Positions 1 through 10,735 of a stretch of DNA of 64,000 nt are shown here, piece by piece (position 1 is the stretch's first letter; the number at the start of each line of letters is the position of its first letter). The translations under genes were made by a program, and so were the position numbers. This stretch comes from Asterias rubens (lineage: Eukaryota > Echinodermata > Asteroidea > Forcipulatida > Asteriidae): NCBI RefSeq assembly GCF_902459465.1, contig NC_047066.1:14511047-14575046 (forward strand), written 5' to 3'. The notes under the pieces were generated by a model that saw only the letters and a list, made by a program, of their open reading frames with translations, was not told where the DNA came from and did no database searches.

Positions 1-190
1 ACCCAGGAAGCTAATCGAACGCACCCTTTAATAATGATAAAATACAATGATAACAATAAGTAGACTTTCTTTTTTCTTGTTATGCATGATGTAAAATTGA
101 TTCACACTCCCTCAAACTGTTCAAAAATACTGCAAAATTACATCGAACAGGTATGAACTGCAAATTCCCAAATGTCTACCACATAAGCTA
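1..190. other. Intronic DNA of SPRING1, no gene seen
   Basis: AT-rich sequence on the 3' side of SPRING1 exon 3. The donor of that exon faces this stretch, so it should be intron. I see no continuation of the SPRING1 protein here: the last conserved part must lie left of the window. Confidence 0.5.
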
Positions 191-400
191 TAGAATTAGA
201 TTTTGAGGTCTCAAAATCAAGCATCTGAAAGCACACAACTTCTTGCGACAAGGGTGTTTTTTCTTTCATTATTATCTCCCAACTTCGACGACCAGTTGAG
301 CTCAAATTTTCACAGGTTTGTTATTTTATGCATTATATATGTTGAGATACACCAAGTGAGAAGACTGGTGAAAATAACCAATAGTGTCCAGTGTCTTTAA
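191..400 (-). mobile_element. Family A TTAA-ended MITE, truncated reverse copy
   Basis: This is the half-length reverse-orientation copy of the commonest repeat in the window. It carries the diagnostic blocks GAGCTCAAATTTTCACAGG, TTGAGATACACCAAGTGAG and the terminal AATAGTGTCCAGTGTCTTTAA. Full-length relatives lie at 3667-4040, 4274-5803, 5800-6153, 7588-11230 and 25701-26070. It sits inside the SPRING1 intron. Confidence 0.8.
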
Positions 401-434
401 AACAAATGAGGAAACAAACGAACCCTACACTAAC

Positions 435-589
435 CTTCTCAGGGTGCATACAGCATGACACACAGTCCTCATAAATGGAACAGCAGTTAGTGTCGTCTCG
501 ACAGGAGCTGCAAGAATAAAGCACTGAAGACTCTGACTCAGGGTCGCAGCAGTTGTTGACCAGAACGGCTTTCCTCGGACACACAAAAC
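435..589 (-). CDS. SPRING1: SPRING1 (C12orf49-like) coding exon 3
   Basis: Third coding exon, 155 nt. The acceptor CTGCAG is at 590-595 and the donor GTTAGT starts at 434. It completes a Gly codon split with exon 2 and adds residues 53-104. It encodes the cysteine-rich core of the SPRING family: GFVCPRKAVLVNNCCD, then YSC-SSC, TNCCSIYEDCVSCC and HPEK. The paired CC and CVSCC motifs match the vertebrate protein as I recall it (VCxRKDLLVNGCC and NGCCSAYEYCVSCC). The remaining conserved C-terminal part is not found between here and the window edge, so the gene continues to the left. Confidence 0.94.
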
Positions 590-1310
590 CTGCAGTTTAC
601 AAAAGAGATTCATGGAAGAGCATTATATAGATCAAATTCAAAAAGGGACTTTGAGCTTCTTTTTTTTTAAGCAGATATTTTCCGTTTACCCGTTTACAAC
701 GCTGACCTTTGACATTTATTTGTCACACATGTAGCTGCTGCTAACCGTTCGCAAAGCAAAAAAAAAGGCATTTGACTTGCAATTGAACTGTAAGGTCATA
801 AATGACAATTTCAGATTTGTAAATGATCACAAGGTCATTATTTTTTTTGTGTAGAAAGAAATTGAAAAAAATTCTTTTATTTTATTTTCTAATCGGCAAA
901 AAATAATTTGTGCATATCGGGCAGATACCTTAGCTTGGCACGAGGAAAACCCTGCCTTACTCTTAAGGAAGTTTCACACAAAAAATGAATATAAATCAGT
1001 TCTGCATTATTTCCATTCCTTTACATCTTTGAGTTTCCAGGGCCCAACTTCATGGCAAAGAATCAACGCTTGCAGAAGAAGGGAATTCCCCGCTTACATG
1101 TACTTCAAGCAAATTTCACGGGTTGTCAGGGAATTTCACTCAAGGGCCTGCGTACTCCACATTACCACGATTACTATGCATTCTTTGCTTACAATACACA
1201 GCTACTGCAGAAATTTTGCACTTGCTCTATAAGCTGAGAATGGCGATAGTAAGCGCAGAATTCATCAGTAAGCAGTAGTTATGAAATTGAGCCTGTCCCT
1301 GATCACTTAC
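590..1310 (-). other. SPRING1 intron 2
   Basis: 721-bp AT-rich intron between coding exons 2 and 3. Both splice sites are canonical (GTAAGT donor, CTGCAG acceptor). Short open frames here have no family motifs and I take them as chance. Confidence 0.8.
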
Positions 1311-1467
1311 CTCTATTGTCAACAACTAAGGTGTGTCCTTGTTTTGAATTAAGACAGGACGACGAGTTGTTTTTGTCAATAACCTCAACACGTGACCTCA
1401 GTTGAAGCTGCAGGGTTGTGTGTGGGAGGTCTTCAAATCTGTCACTGATCACACCAATTGGATCGGC
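1311..1467 (-). CDS. SPRING1: SPRING1 coding exon 2
   Basis: Second coding exon, 157 nt: residues 32-83 plus the first base of a split Gly codon. The acceptor TTTTAG ends at 1468 and the donor GTAAGTG begins at 1310. It encodes the lumenal stem (ADPIGVISDRFEDLPH and onward) and the start of the conserved domain, SSCLNSKQGHTLVVDNRG, which parallels the vertebrate CRNxxQGKxLITDExG motif. The phase joins exactly to exon 1 (phase 0) and exon 3 (phase 1), which is independent support for the gene model. The N-x-S sequon NNSSS could be glycosylated. Confidence 0.92.
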
Positions 1468-3380
1468 CTAAAATTTAATCGAAATGATGTATACACAAAT
1501 TCAAACTAATGCAATTGTTTGGTTGGGAAAAAAATGCACTATCAGAAATGCTCCATCTGTTTTGCACTTAGTCAGCATTACACATGAGTGATATTTTTTT
1601 CTTCTCAAAGGATTTGGGTCCTTTTTGTAACACCAAACATAATGTCAACAGATGTACATTAAACTAGAACCGCAAGTCTCAAAAATAATGTTTGGCTCAT
1701 GAGACGAAAATTATTTCAGCATGTAAAAAATATTTTTGTGACATTGTTTTTCTCATTTCTCAAAAACTGCATTTACAGCACCTAAGCAAGTAATATTTTA
1801 AGGGGTGAGTTTAATGTAAATTGGCAAACATTGTGTTTTGTGTCAGAACTACAAAAAGTACCTAGACCCTTTAAAGAGTCAAGTTATTGGTTTACATCCG
1901 GGTGCCCCGACTTCTCGCGATCACAGGATGCGCGATCATCAGGAAGCAAATTATAAACAAGATGGCGTTCCCCAATCATGACAAACTTGAATGTAATTTT
2001 TATACACGTATTTATTATTGCCATTTTTAAATGTAATGATTCCATTTGATCAAGAAACGGTAAATCATTCAGTAAATTAAGCCCCGTCATGTATCATTGT
2101 ACTGGGAAGGATTTTACAAAGAGTATAAGACTAGTCTTATCTTGAGTTAAGACGAGTAACTCGTCCTAACTTAGGACTTCCTTGAGTTTTCAATAACTCC
2201 TAGGACTAGTCCTAAAGAGGTACTGGTTACTTCGGCACCTTGCAAACTAGGTACCGGTTACTTCGGCCCCTTGCAAACAAGGTACCGGTTACTTCAGCAC
2301 CTTGCAAACTAGGCACCTACAAACTCGGCACCTTGCAAAGTCGAAACCTTGCAAACTCGAAACCTGCAAACTCAGCACCTCGCAAACTCGGCACCTTGCA
2401 AACTGGGCACATGCAAACTCGGCACCTTGCAAACTGGGCACCTGCAAACTCAGCACCTTGCAAACTCGGCACCTGCAAACTCGGCACCTTGCAAACTCGG
2501 CACCTGCAAACTCGGCACCTTGCAAACTCGGCACCTTGCAAACGCAGCACCAGCAAACTCGGCACCTTGCAAACTGGGCACCTACAAACTCGGCTCCTGC
2601 AAACTCGGCACCTACATGTACAAACTCGGCACATACAATCTCGGCACCCAGTTCACAATTGACGGACAATAGATGCAATTAAAATTTTTGTTGAACTTGC
2701 ATGATGTTTAATTCCCAAATATTTGTATATCAAAACATAAATGGGTGTAATTTGTAGTTAATTTAACAAGTTGATCAAATAAAACATTTTATGAATGGGA
2801 ATAAAAGGGTAGCGACTAGTTCTTTCACGGCCGTTTAAATCCTCGCAGAGTCGAATTGCCGTGTGATACAGGCCCTCCCCTTCGGCTGAGGCCTTTACAA
2901 GGCTTTATCAAACATCAATTCGACCCTGTCTGTTTTAACAGGAAAGTTGTTAGTTTAGGTTTTTACCCATGGCCATACAACCGACAATTTTTCACAATCA
3001 AAAACTATAGTATTACCATAGAGCAAGGAAGTTTTGCTCTATGGTATTACTAATTAGCCTAGTATTAATTTATTAAGATTCAGATGTGTTTGGATCTGAA
3101 ATCTGAATGACACTGGATACTATTATTACTACTAATCAAATACAAATAATCTGTATCCTCAGATTCTTGCCACCTAAAGAATGGTAGTTGGCAGGTAATT
3201 TTTGCAAGCAATCCGTAAATTAAAGAACCCTTCAATTTTTCATGTTCAATACTGTGCTCCATCCATGATGTACAGGCCCTGCTGTATTTACTGTACATTC
3301 CATACCGATTTCCACGTACAAATCCATAAAAAGTATAACACCACTGAATACAAAACGTTCTTCTTGTGATATTTGCCTAC
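1468..3380 (-). other. SPRING1 intron 1
   Basis: 1.9-kb intron containing the minisatellite at 2222-2655. Apart from that it is AT-rich, low-complexity sequence. No further exon is needed, because exon 1 (phase 0) joins exon 2 in frame. Confidence 0.8.
2222..2655. repeat. 15/16-bp minisatellite in SPRING1 intron 1
   Basis: Roughly 27 head-to-tail units alternating between AAACTCGGCACCTTGC (16 bp) and AAACTCGGCACCTGC (15 bp). The first units (GGTACCGGTTACTTCGG type) are diverged and the middle of the array is homogeneous. Open frames on both strands exist only because the unit lacks stop codons. Confidence 0.93.
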
Positions 3381-3473
3381 CTGATTAAATGTACTATTTA
3401 TAAAGTAGCCCAAGGAAAAAAAGAATATCACCGCCAACACCCAACGTCGACGCAAAAATCTTGCCGGAAACAT
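3381..3473 (-). CDS. SPRING1: SPRING1 coding exon 1 (signal-anchor), gene start
   Basis: Start of the SREBF pathway regulator in Golgi 1 gene, which is transcribed leftward. In vertebrates SPRING is a small type II membrane glycoprotein needed for SREBP activation, acting through site-1 protease maturation and SCAP handling. This exon encodes 31 residues. MFPARFLRRRWVLAVIFF starts with a basic cluster (RRR) followed by one transmembrane segment (about residues 11-27). The vertebrate signature is LRKRWVLAL...YFLTSTFKQ and here it reads LRRRWVLAV...YFINSTFNQ. The donor GTAGGC begins at 3380, phase 0. The ATG at 3473 is the only start giving the basic-plus-TM topology. The protein is incomplete in this window (104 residues seen; vertebrate orthologues are about 205). 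Confidence 0.94.
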
Positions 3474-3559
3474 GAGACTTCTGGACGAGGGACCGTGTGA
3501 AATAAAGAAAATTTCACGACCATTTTTGACTTCAGTCCAACAATTTTACATTCATCAAC

Positions 3560-3605
3560 TCATCTCAGTTTTCGATGACGTCACACTTGGATGATGTCAT
3601 CGTTT
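3560..3605 (-). promoter_or_regulatory. CRE/ATF-like sites upstream of SPRING1
   Basis: A perfect palindromic TGACGTCA lies at 3576-3583, about 103 bp upstream of the SPRING1 ATG. A second, one-mismatch copy (TGATGTCA) follows near 3593. This matches the CREB/ATF family binding consensus. Use as a promoter element is inferred from position only, and no TATA box is obvious. Confidence 0.5.
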
Positions 3606-3666
3606 AATTAAGTCTTAAAAGAGCCGTTGAGGGCAGTATGTCCAATTACCGGGCATGGAACACGCG

Positions 3667-4040
3667 GACACTATTGGTATTGTCAAAGACCAGTCTTCTC
3701 ATTTTGGTGTATCTCAACATGTACATAATAACAAACCTGTGAGAATTTGAGCTCAATTGGTAGTCGAAGTTGCGATATAATAATCAAAGAAAAAAACACC
3801 CTTGTCACACGAAGTTGTGTGCTTTTAGATGCTTGATTTCGGGACCTCAAATTCTAAACTTGAGGTCTCGAAATCAAAATTCGTGGAAAATTACTTCGTT
3901 CTCGAAAACTATGTCACTTCAGAGGGAGCCGTTTCTCACAATGTGTTATACTATCAATCTCTCCCCATTACTCGTCACCAAGTAAGGTTTTATACTAATA
4001 ATTATGTTGAGTAACTACCAATAGTTTCTTCTGCCTTTAA
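3667..4040 (+). mobile_element. Family A TTAA-ended MITE, near full length
   Basis: Runs from GACACTATTGGTATTGTC to the terminal TTCTGCCTTTAA. Inverted ends (GGACACTATTGGTAATT and AATTACCAATAGTGTCC in better copies) close on TTAA, which suggests a piggyBac-type or other TTAA-targeting MITE. An internal palindrome lies around GAGGTCTCGAAATC. Confidence 0.8.
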
Positions 4041-4273
4041 GCTGCCTGGCTCGATGATCACTTGCAGCCCGATAATATTATTATGCTTCCACATTTTCCT
4101 GAAATTATTAAATTAAATTAAATTCAATTCAAATACACATTTAATTTCCATCTTCCATGAATAACACCGACAATTACATGCACTACGGAGTAAGGCAAAC
4201 ATTTATAGAGACATAAGTCGTTTGATTGTAAAAAACAGAATCCTACTACGCCTCTCTTATCCCATGGAGGATG

Positions 4274-5803
4274 TTAAAGACACTGGACACTATTAGATAT
4301 TGTCGCAGATAGTGTATCTCAACATATGCATAAAATAACAAACCTGTGAACATTTTTTGCTTAATCGGTCATCGCAGTTGAACACCCTTGGCAACGGCGC
4401 ACCCAAGGGGGGGGGCTCGGGGGCTTGAGCCCCCCCCCCCCATTTTGGGTCCCCCCAAAAGAAGAAAAAAGAAAAAGGGAAGGAAAGAAGAAGAAAGAAA
4501 AAAATAATAATGGGGAGGGGAGGAAGGGGAAAGGAAAAAAGAGCCGAGGGAGAACATTCGCAAATGCATGTGTAGTTTTTGGTTTTTATTTCCGGTGGAA
4601 GCATTTTCTTTTCTTTCTTTGCCATTCGCATTTTTCCCCCTGCCAAAATACCTCTTTTATCTGGGATATTCGATAACGCGAGGTGTGTGGTGCGAGGTGA
4701 AAGATTTTGAACACATCTTATGTGCAATGATCTTATGACAACTCCCTTGTAATTGTGTAAACTTGCAACAATAACATATTAAGCATTTGAAACCCGTCCA
4801 GGATAACAATATTATCTCACGTCGTTCTTGGTGGTCGCTCGGCATTCAATGGTTTTCTAGTTCTACACTTAAATTTGAGAAACGCCGGATAGTAATGTTT
4901 TTTTGCCCGCGACGTTTTTATTGAATATAGTGCATGAAACCAGATACCGACCGACCCGATCGAATGTTGATCACCACGCGTTGCTTCTTCCACATTTTTC
5001 ATTTTAGTTGGTTATGTTCAGGGATTAAAAGGTTTGCAAATCCTACCCTTAACAAATTACACATCACATTATGCCCTGGTTAAAGTTATAATTTCATTTG
5101 AACAGTAATCTGATAACATTATTATTATTATGCAACACCACTTTCGCAAAACAAAGTTTATCTGTAGGTTTTGGGTTTACCGCCTCCTTATTCATGGAAT
5201 TTGCCGCCCAGTGATAGCACCACCTGTAATGTTCTCTTTTCAACCACGTCTGCAGCAACAAAAACCTTTGCTGATATATTGACTGATTTTTGCATTTCGT
5301 AATTATAGACGATACATGTTAATGAATCAGAAGTGCTTAAAAAGTATGTTTTTCTTTTAAATTTATGCATAAAGAGGCTTGATTTTTCACCCCCAAAACG
5401 CCAGAAAGCTCACAGCTCCAGGGCCCCGGGGGTTCCCCCTTGACCCCACCAGGGGCCGTAAGGCCGGCCCCTGGACCCCACCCATAAAAAAAATAACAAC
5501 AAAAAAACAACAACAACAACAACAACAACATAATCATGGGTGCGCCGTTGACCCTTGGCGCGCCATGGTCACACGAAGTTGTGTGCTTTTAGATGCTTGA
5601 TTTCAAGACCTCAAGTTCTAAATCCTAGGTCTCGAAATCAAATTCGTGGAAAATTACTTCTTTCTCGAAAACTACGTCACTTCAGAGGGAGCCGTTTCTA
5701 ACAATGTTTTATATTATCAGCCTCTCCCCATTACTCGTAATCAAGAAAGGTTGTATTCTAATAATTATTTTGAGTAATTACCGATAGAGTCCACTGCCTT
5801 TAA
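4274..5803 (+). mobile_element. Family A MITE split by a hAT insertion
   Basis: The left part, 4274-4391 (TTAAAGACACTGGACAC onward), and the right part, 5559-5803 (TCACACGAAGTTGTGTGC to CTGCCTTTAA), are the two halves of one family A copy. The hAT-like element at 4392-5550 separates them. About 10 extra bases (CGCGCCATGG) between the target duplication and the resumed MITE could be an older excision scar. Confidence 0.85.
4392..5550. mobile_element. Non-autonomous hAT-like transposon, copy 1
   Basis: 1159 bp bounded by the inverted repeat CAACGGCGCACCCA / TGGGTGCGCCGTTG. Exact 8-bp target duplications ACCCTTGG lie at 4384-4391 and 5551-5558. An 8-bp duplication and a GGCGCACCC-type end followed by G/C homopolymer runs fit the hAT superfamily. 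There is no transposase frame. A second copy at 30545-31735 shares the ends and most of the body, for example TCTGGGATATTCGATAACGC. Confidence 0.9.
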
Positions 5804-6153
5804 AGACACATAGACACTTTGGTCTTCTCACAACATTTTGTATGCATAAATTAACAAACCTGTGAACATTTGAGCTCAGTTGGTCGTCGAAGTTGCAAGA
5901 GATATGAAAGAAAAAAACAGCCTTATCACACAAAGTTGTGTGCTTTCAGATGCTTTGTGATTTCGAGACTCCATGTTCTAATTCTGAGGAATCTCGAAAT
6001 AAAGTTCGCGGAAAATTACTACATTCTCGACAACTAAGTTACTTTGGATGGGGGCGTTTGTTACTATGTTTTATACTATAAACAGCTCTCCATTACTCGA
6101 GGTTTTATGCTAATAATGAGTAATTACCACCAGGTGTCCATACTGCTTTTAAA
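5800..6153 (+). mobile_element. Family A MITE, tandem second copy
   Basis: Begins at the TTAA that ends the preceding copy, so the two are back to back. It is more diverged (AACAAACCTGTGAACATTTGAGCTC, then TTATGCTAATAATGAGTAATTACC) and ends near CTGCTTTTAA. Confidence 0.8.
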
Positions 6154-6429
6154 TTTCAAAATTTGATTTTTTTTGTTACAAAATTAGAGACGTACTTTGA
6201 TATCATGTACACGATTTTAGTAAATTAATGCGCTTTTTACTTCAATATGTATATAATTACAAAAGAGTCTTGCTCGAACCACTTTAAATTAGAGAATAAA
6301 CCCACCTCTTCTTGGAAACTATAATAAGATTTTAAATATAAATTCTAAAAGATACTATTCTCCGGAATGTTTTACTTTTTATGGTGCCTTGTTTTTCTTT
6401 TTGACTTTTGGCGACGCTGAGGGAAAGTG

Positions 6430-6650
6430 TGTTTTGGTGCCGTTGAAGGCACATCAGACATGTTTGGTAAAATGAAAGACCATGCAGTATTCCATAGAGT
6501 TATATACTCTATGCAGTATTCTCACTTGGTATAATTATCTCAACATCACTTCTGCATAAAAAATAACAAATCTAAAAAAACCTGGTTGCGCAAAATTGTG
6601 CTGGTCTTCCAGATGCCTGATGATAAAGACTTCAGGTTTTGTCTAAATTA
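6430..6650 (+). repeat. Diverged relative of family A repeat
   Basis: Fragment with GAAGGCAC, a GTTTGGTAA block, TTCTCACTTGGTATAATTATCTC and CATAAAAAATAACAAAT in the family A order. It contains an internal imperfect inverted duplication (GCAGTATTCCATAGAG / CTCTATGCAGTATTC). Confidence 0.55.
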
Positions 6651-6889
6651 TATAAGCTTAAATTATTTGTACATGATCCTGACTATAAGCTTACCGTTGA
6701 GGTAGGCACAAAGGAAAATGAGGCGGATATCACGAATGTTTAATAAAAATCATAAAAATCTAAAACAATAGGGCCGACTGTTCCGACGTAAGTCGGAACA
6801 GCTAATTAATAATTGCATAAAAATATATATTTTTTTCCCCAGAGTTTTCTCTTATCTTTCGATTCTGTGGGCTTAATTGTATAAATTTA

Positions 6890-7311
6890 TAAAAAAATAA
6901 AAAAATTGAGTTTTAGATTGATTATTTTTATGAGCTGAAAATTTGCAAAGTGCGGTTGGTTTTAAAATCATGCTTATTAAAAGGCAAAGAGGCCTATACA
7001 TAGTCCAATGCCTCCCGGCGTTCTAAAAATAGAGTTTTTAAATTAAAACGTTTTTATGAGCTGAAAACTTGCAAAATGTGGAGGTTGGCATTAAAACAAC
7101 GATATGTTTGGCTCCCGGCGTTCTAAAAATAGAGTTTTTAAATTAAAACGTTTTTATGAGCTGAAAACTTGCAAAATGTGGAGGTTGGCATTAAAACAAC
7201 GATATGTTTGGCTCCCGGCGTTCTAAAAATAGAGTTTTTAAATTAAAACGTTTTTATGAGCTGAAAACTTGCAAAATGTGGAGGTTGGCATTAAAACAAC
7301 CATATGTTTGG
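6890..7311. repeat. 100-bp tandem repeat, three near-identical units
   Basis: Units at 7012-7111, 7112-7211 and 7212-7311 start CTCCCGGCGTTCTAAAAATA. The first two appear identical and the third differs by one base (CGATATG to CCATATG). A diverged ancestral unit (TTTTTATGAGCTGAAAATTTGC) precedes them from about 6890. Such identity points to a very recent amplification. Confidence 0.93.
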
Positions 7312-7870
7312 CTTCAGTTTTTCGTGTCCAAGCTTTTTGGCTGTGCAATATTATTCAAAAAAGGGATCGTTCTATTGGTAAGTAGCAACTTTTTGGGGGT
7401 TAAAATTGAGGTTAAAACATCACTGAAGGTATGTCGAATCAAACAACGACCCGTTGTTACTCAAACGGTAACTGTTTTACCAAACTCATGGTTGAGATCG
7501 CGAGATCAACATTACAACATTGTGGACAAAGTCGAGATTACTTCACTAGAATTAGCTGCTCCCTCCTGTATGGACAAACATCTTCACTTAAAGACACTGG
7601 ACACTATTGGTAATTGTCCGACCAGTCTTCTCACTTAAGGTAAATCTCAACATAAGATGCAAAAAATAACAAACCTGTTGAGCTCAATCAGTCGTCGAAG
7701 TTGCGAGATAATAATGAAAGAAAAAAACACCCTAGTCACACCAAGTTGCAAGCTTTCAAATGCTTGATTTCGATTCCTCAAAATAATTCTAAGGTCTCGA
7801 AATCCAATTAATTTCGTGGAAAATTACTTTACTTCATTAGGAGCCGTTTCTCACAACGTTTTATACCATT

Positions 7871-8262
7871 CAACCCCATGGTCTGTACGAAGGAAACGAC
7901 TAATAAGTCTTTTGTTTTGCCGTCTCCTTTTCCCCATAGCCTTTTAGCCTGAGCCTCATTCACTAATTAACTACTTTTTTACCCCACCTCCCCACCTCCC
8001 CACCCTTGATGCTACCTTTGTGTTTCCATCTTCTTGCTTGTGGTCAAGCCAGTCCCTTCCCTTCACCCCCCTTTTTTTGTCCCCCTAATCATTGTTTACC
8101 CCTGCTTTTTTCTGTATGCTTTCTAACATTTCCACGTCACTGCTTATGTTTCACTTAGTTACCTGTTCATGTTTGTTATGTTGTCATTAAATTTAGCCTT
8201 CGAGAAAGACTCTGCTAGGAGGGTCGAAACGTCAGGCCATTAATTTTTTACTACTTTTTTGG
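7871..8262 (+). mobile_element. Retroposon-like insert with long target duplication
   Basis: 392-bp pyrimidine-rich insert flanked by a duplicated MITE segment, CAACGTTTTATACCATT (7854-7870) and CAACGTTTTATACTATT (from 8263). A duplication this long is typical of LINE-type integration, not of DNA transposons. Near its end it carries GACTCTGCTAGGAGGGTC followed by GAAACGTC, a stem-loop motif related to the one at 39801-39850. No coding frame is seen. Confidence 0.6.
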
Positions 8263-8278
8263 CAACGTTTTATACTAT

Positions 8279-8684
8279 TGTAACGAACTGAAACTGTGCG
8301 CCCCGCCGGTGCGTTGGAGTGGCCCCGCCGGATCTTGGAGGACAACGCTCCCACGGCAGCTGGCTTGAACTTTTGGTGAACTGTTCTGTGATTGGACGAA
8401 CTATCGATGATGTATAACATTGTATAACATAATTATAAGAGATTATCCAGGTGCGCGGACCGGATGCGTTGTTTTGGCGCCTTTTCTAGCAATGTATTGT
8501 GTATGATTAAGATGTGTAGACAGACCAAATGTTGAGTTCAGTGAGTGAGCATGGAATAAGTTGTTCTTCTCGAAGTATTAAATAAATCAGTGTGTTTCAT
8601 ATTGAACGGAATTTGAGTTCGTTTGTTTTCTGTCTGCGTTTGGCTCCAGAGCAAACAAGGACCCTGGCCTGGCAGTACGTTACA
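8279..8684 (+). repeat. 5' LTR
   Basis: 406 bp, TGTAACGAACTG to CAGTACGTTACA. It holds the likely promoter/polyadenylation region (GTATTAAATAAATCAG near 8575-8590). Confidence 0.95.
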
Positions 8685-8739
8685 ATGGTGGCAGCTAGTG
8701 GGATATTTTACTCAATTCAATGTTGAACACGGCTGAAGT

Positions 8740-10047
8740 ATGACGACGAAATATTCATCATCGGCTGATATCGTGGACGCCATCTTTGGATTGATGAGTG
8801 ACATTCGGGAGTTGGAAGCCTCCTTGGCACGGCAGATTTATGAGTCAGCTATTTCCACACCTGAGTATGGACAGAATCCTTGGGACACGAAACCAGTCGT
8901 TGATGCGTACCACAGAAGATGCTTCGAGAAGACGATTGCCAGATTAGAAGCGACGTGGAGTAGTGGTGACTTAGCCATCAGTGAGGATCAGAGTGCAGGT
9001 AAGCACCACGCAAACCCATCATGTGGTCCCGTGGCTGGCGCCGATGTTGGGCTTTGTTGTGTGGATATGGCGACCACAAGTAGGGAGGCCGTTGCGAGCG
9101 GTGAATGCCCTACTGTTGATGTGGTCCCTAGTCCCTCGATATTGCCCTGCATGGCGTTTGCCAGTGGGATTGCAGTTCGTGGTTGCGATGGATTTTCCAG
9201 CCCCGATCCAACTGCTTTGTCCCTCAACTCCTCGTCTACACTTCCACCGGTGTGGAAGGCTTCACCATCAACGCACACTGTTCCGCCGTTGTGGACGGCT
9301 CCGCCAGTGCAACTTGCCTCGCCGGAGCACACTGATCTCATCATCGACCAACAAACTGACAGGACACAGACTACGACATTGGACAATCAACTGCAGAACC
9401 ATCATGTTCGGGTGACGGCAGCTCAGCTGGAGCGGCACTATCCACCAGCAAAAGCAGCCCCGCCGGAACGAAGGACGGCACCGACGGACCCCCGGATGCA
9501 TGATGCATCACAGAAGCTGAAGAAAGGATACGGACTGGTGCAGGACGCATCACAGACGACAAGGCCGAGGAGAGTACAGGAAGTACTGCCGAAGACAGGA
9601 TACCTGTTGGTGCGGGGAGCATCAACGGCTTGGTATCCGCCGGTGCAGGGTGCACCACTGAAGAAGGCCGCTGTAGACAGAGTATCCGAAGGTGCAGAGA
9701 GCACAGCAGAAGACAGGGGATCCGTTGGTGCTGGATACACCGCGGACAGAGCAACTACCGTTGACGGGAGTGTCACAGACATGGGACCAGTTGGCACTCC
9801 GGACAGATCATCCGCCGGCACACAGGTTGGGGATCCGCCGGCACCACAGACAGAGGACCCGCAGGCATGGACGGAAGACCCGCCGGCATGGACGGGGATC
9901 CACCAGCACAGACAGGGGATCCGCCGGCACCACATACAGAGGACCCGCCGGCACCAACAGAGGACCCGCCGGTACCACAGACAGAAGACCCGTCGGCATG
10001 GACAGGGGATCCGCCGGCACAGACAGGGGATCCGCCGGTACCACTGA
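8740..10047 (+). CDS. Gag-like protein of the LTR element (frame broken)
   Basis: 435-codon frame beginning 55 bp after the LTR. Residues 1-90 (MTTKYSSSADIVDAIFGLMS onward) look like ordinary coding sequence with an alpha-helical character. The rest is Pro/Ser/Thr-rich and runs into tandem 21-24-bp units encoding DPPAPQTED-like peptides. Near 9893 one base is missing relative to neighbouring units (ACGGGG where others have ACAGGGG), and the frame leaves the DPPA register. That register continues open to a stop at about 10322 and ends with KLEQFTTNNDWREVLSW, which resembles the start of a Gypsy-type Gag capsid domain. I infer that the capsid and everything downstream were deleted. Confidence 0.65.
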   Translation: MTTKYSSSADIVDAIFGLMSDIRELEASLARQIYESAISTPEYGQNPWDTKPVVDAYHRRCFEKTIARLEATWSSGDLAISEDQSAGKHHANPSCGPVAGADVGLCCVDMATTSREAVASGECPTVDVVPSPSILPCMAFASGIAVRGCDGFSSPDPTALSLNSSSTLPPVWKASPSTHTVPPLWTAPPVQLASPEHTDLIIDQQTDRTQTTTLDNQLQNHHVRVTAAQLERHYPPAKAAPPERRTAPTDPRMHDASQKLKKGYGLVQDASQTTRPRRVQEVLPKTGYLLVRGASTAWYPPVQGAPLKKAAVDRVSEGAESTAEDRGSVGAGYTADRATTVDGSVTDMGPVGTPDRSSAGTQVGDPPAPQTEDPQAWTEDPPAWTGIHQHRQGIRRHHIQRTRRHQQRTRRYHRQKTRRHGQGIRRHRQGIRRYH

Positions 10048-10190
10048 CAGGGGATCCGCCGGCACCACAGACAGAGGACCCGCCGGCAATACAGACAGAG
10101 AACCCGCAAGCACGGATAGGGGACCCGCCGGCATGGACAGAGGATCCGCCGACACCAACGACCAAGGACCCGCCGGCACTACACACGGAA
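9826..10190 (+). repeat. Coding minisatellite in the LTR element
   Basis: About 15 units of 21 or 24 bp with the core GACCCGCCGGCACCACAGAC / GGGGATCCGCCGGCACAGAC. All unit lengths are multiples of three, as expected for an array grown under reading-frame constraint. Confidence 0.9.
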
Positions 10191-10735
10191 TCCAAACAGA
10201 ATGTGTCAAGTGTTCGACCGTATGGCCCAAGTTCGCTGCTGAAGGCGCCGAAGCTAGAACAGTTTACGACGAACAATGACTGGAGAGAAGTCCTCTCTTG
10301 GATGGACATTGTTTTGTTTTGAGGATCGAACACTGAACTGTTGTGGAACACTTTGTTGTTTTGTATAGTAGGGTCGTCGTCATTGGTCTGTTGTATCTTT
10401 GTTTGATTTCTGTGTGAACATTTTGGGGACCAGAAGCAACATTGATCAACATCCTTTGAGGACACCATCATTGTTTTCTAGACAAAACTAGTTATTGAAA
10501 TGATTTTGCTTTTAAAGTAGATAACAAATAAACCTGTAAATAATGTGTTGTTGAGGGTAGCCCCGTCGATTGTGGATCCTTGCTTGATTCTGTGTCCCCA
10601 AGTTGTGGAATAGAATCGTCATCGATCACCATTCCCCGAGGAAACCCCATAAATTGTTTTGCTTTATGAATGTGCTGCTGTATTGAAGCTGTTGCAGCTA
10701 TTCCGGAGAATAGGCTGATTCTAAGGAGGGGGCAA

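Noticed and set aside
2240..2682. Several 105-140-codon open frames on both strands
   Set aside because: They are translations of the 15/16-bp minisatellite, which lacks stop codons in all frames.
4393..4727. 144-codon minus frame in hAT copy 1 (and a similar one in copy 2)
   Set aside because: Composed of homopolymer-derived Pro/Phe/Ser runs. Not conserved in frame between the two hAT copies and not transposase-like.
9371..10471. Long minus-strand frames opposite the LTR-element Gag
   Set aside because: Shadow frames of the in-frame GC-rich coding minisatellite. The plus strand has the coding start, the primer-binding site and the polypurine tract in the right order.
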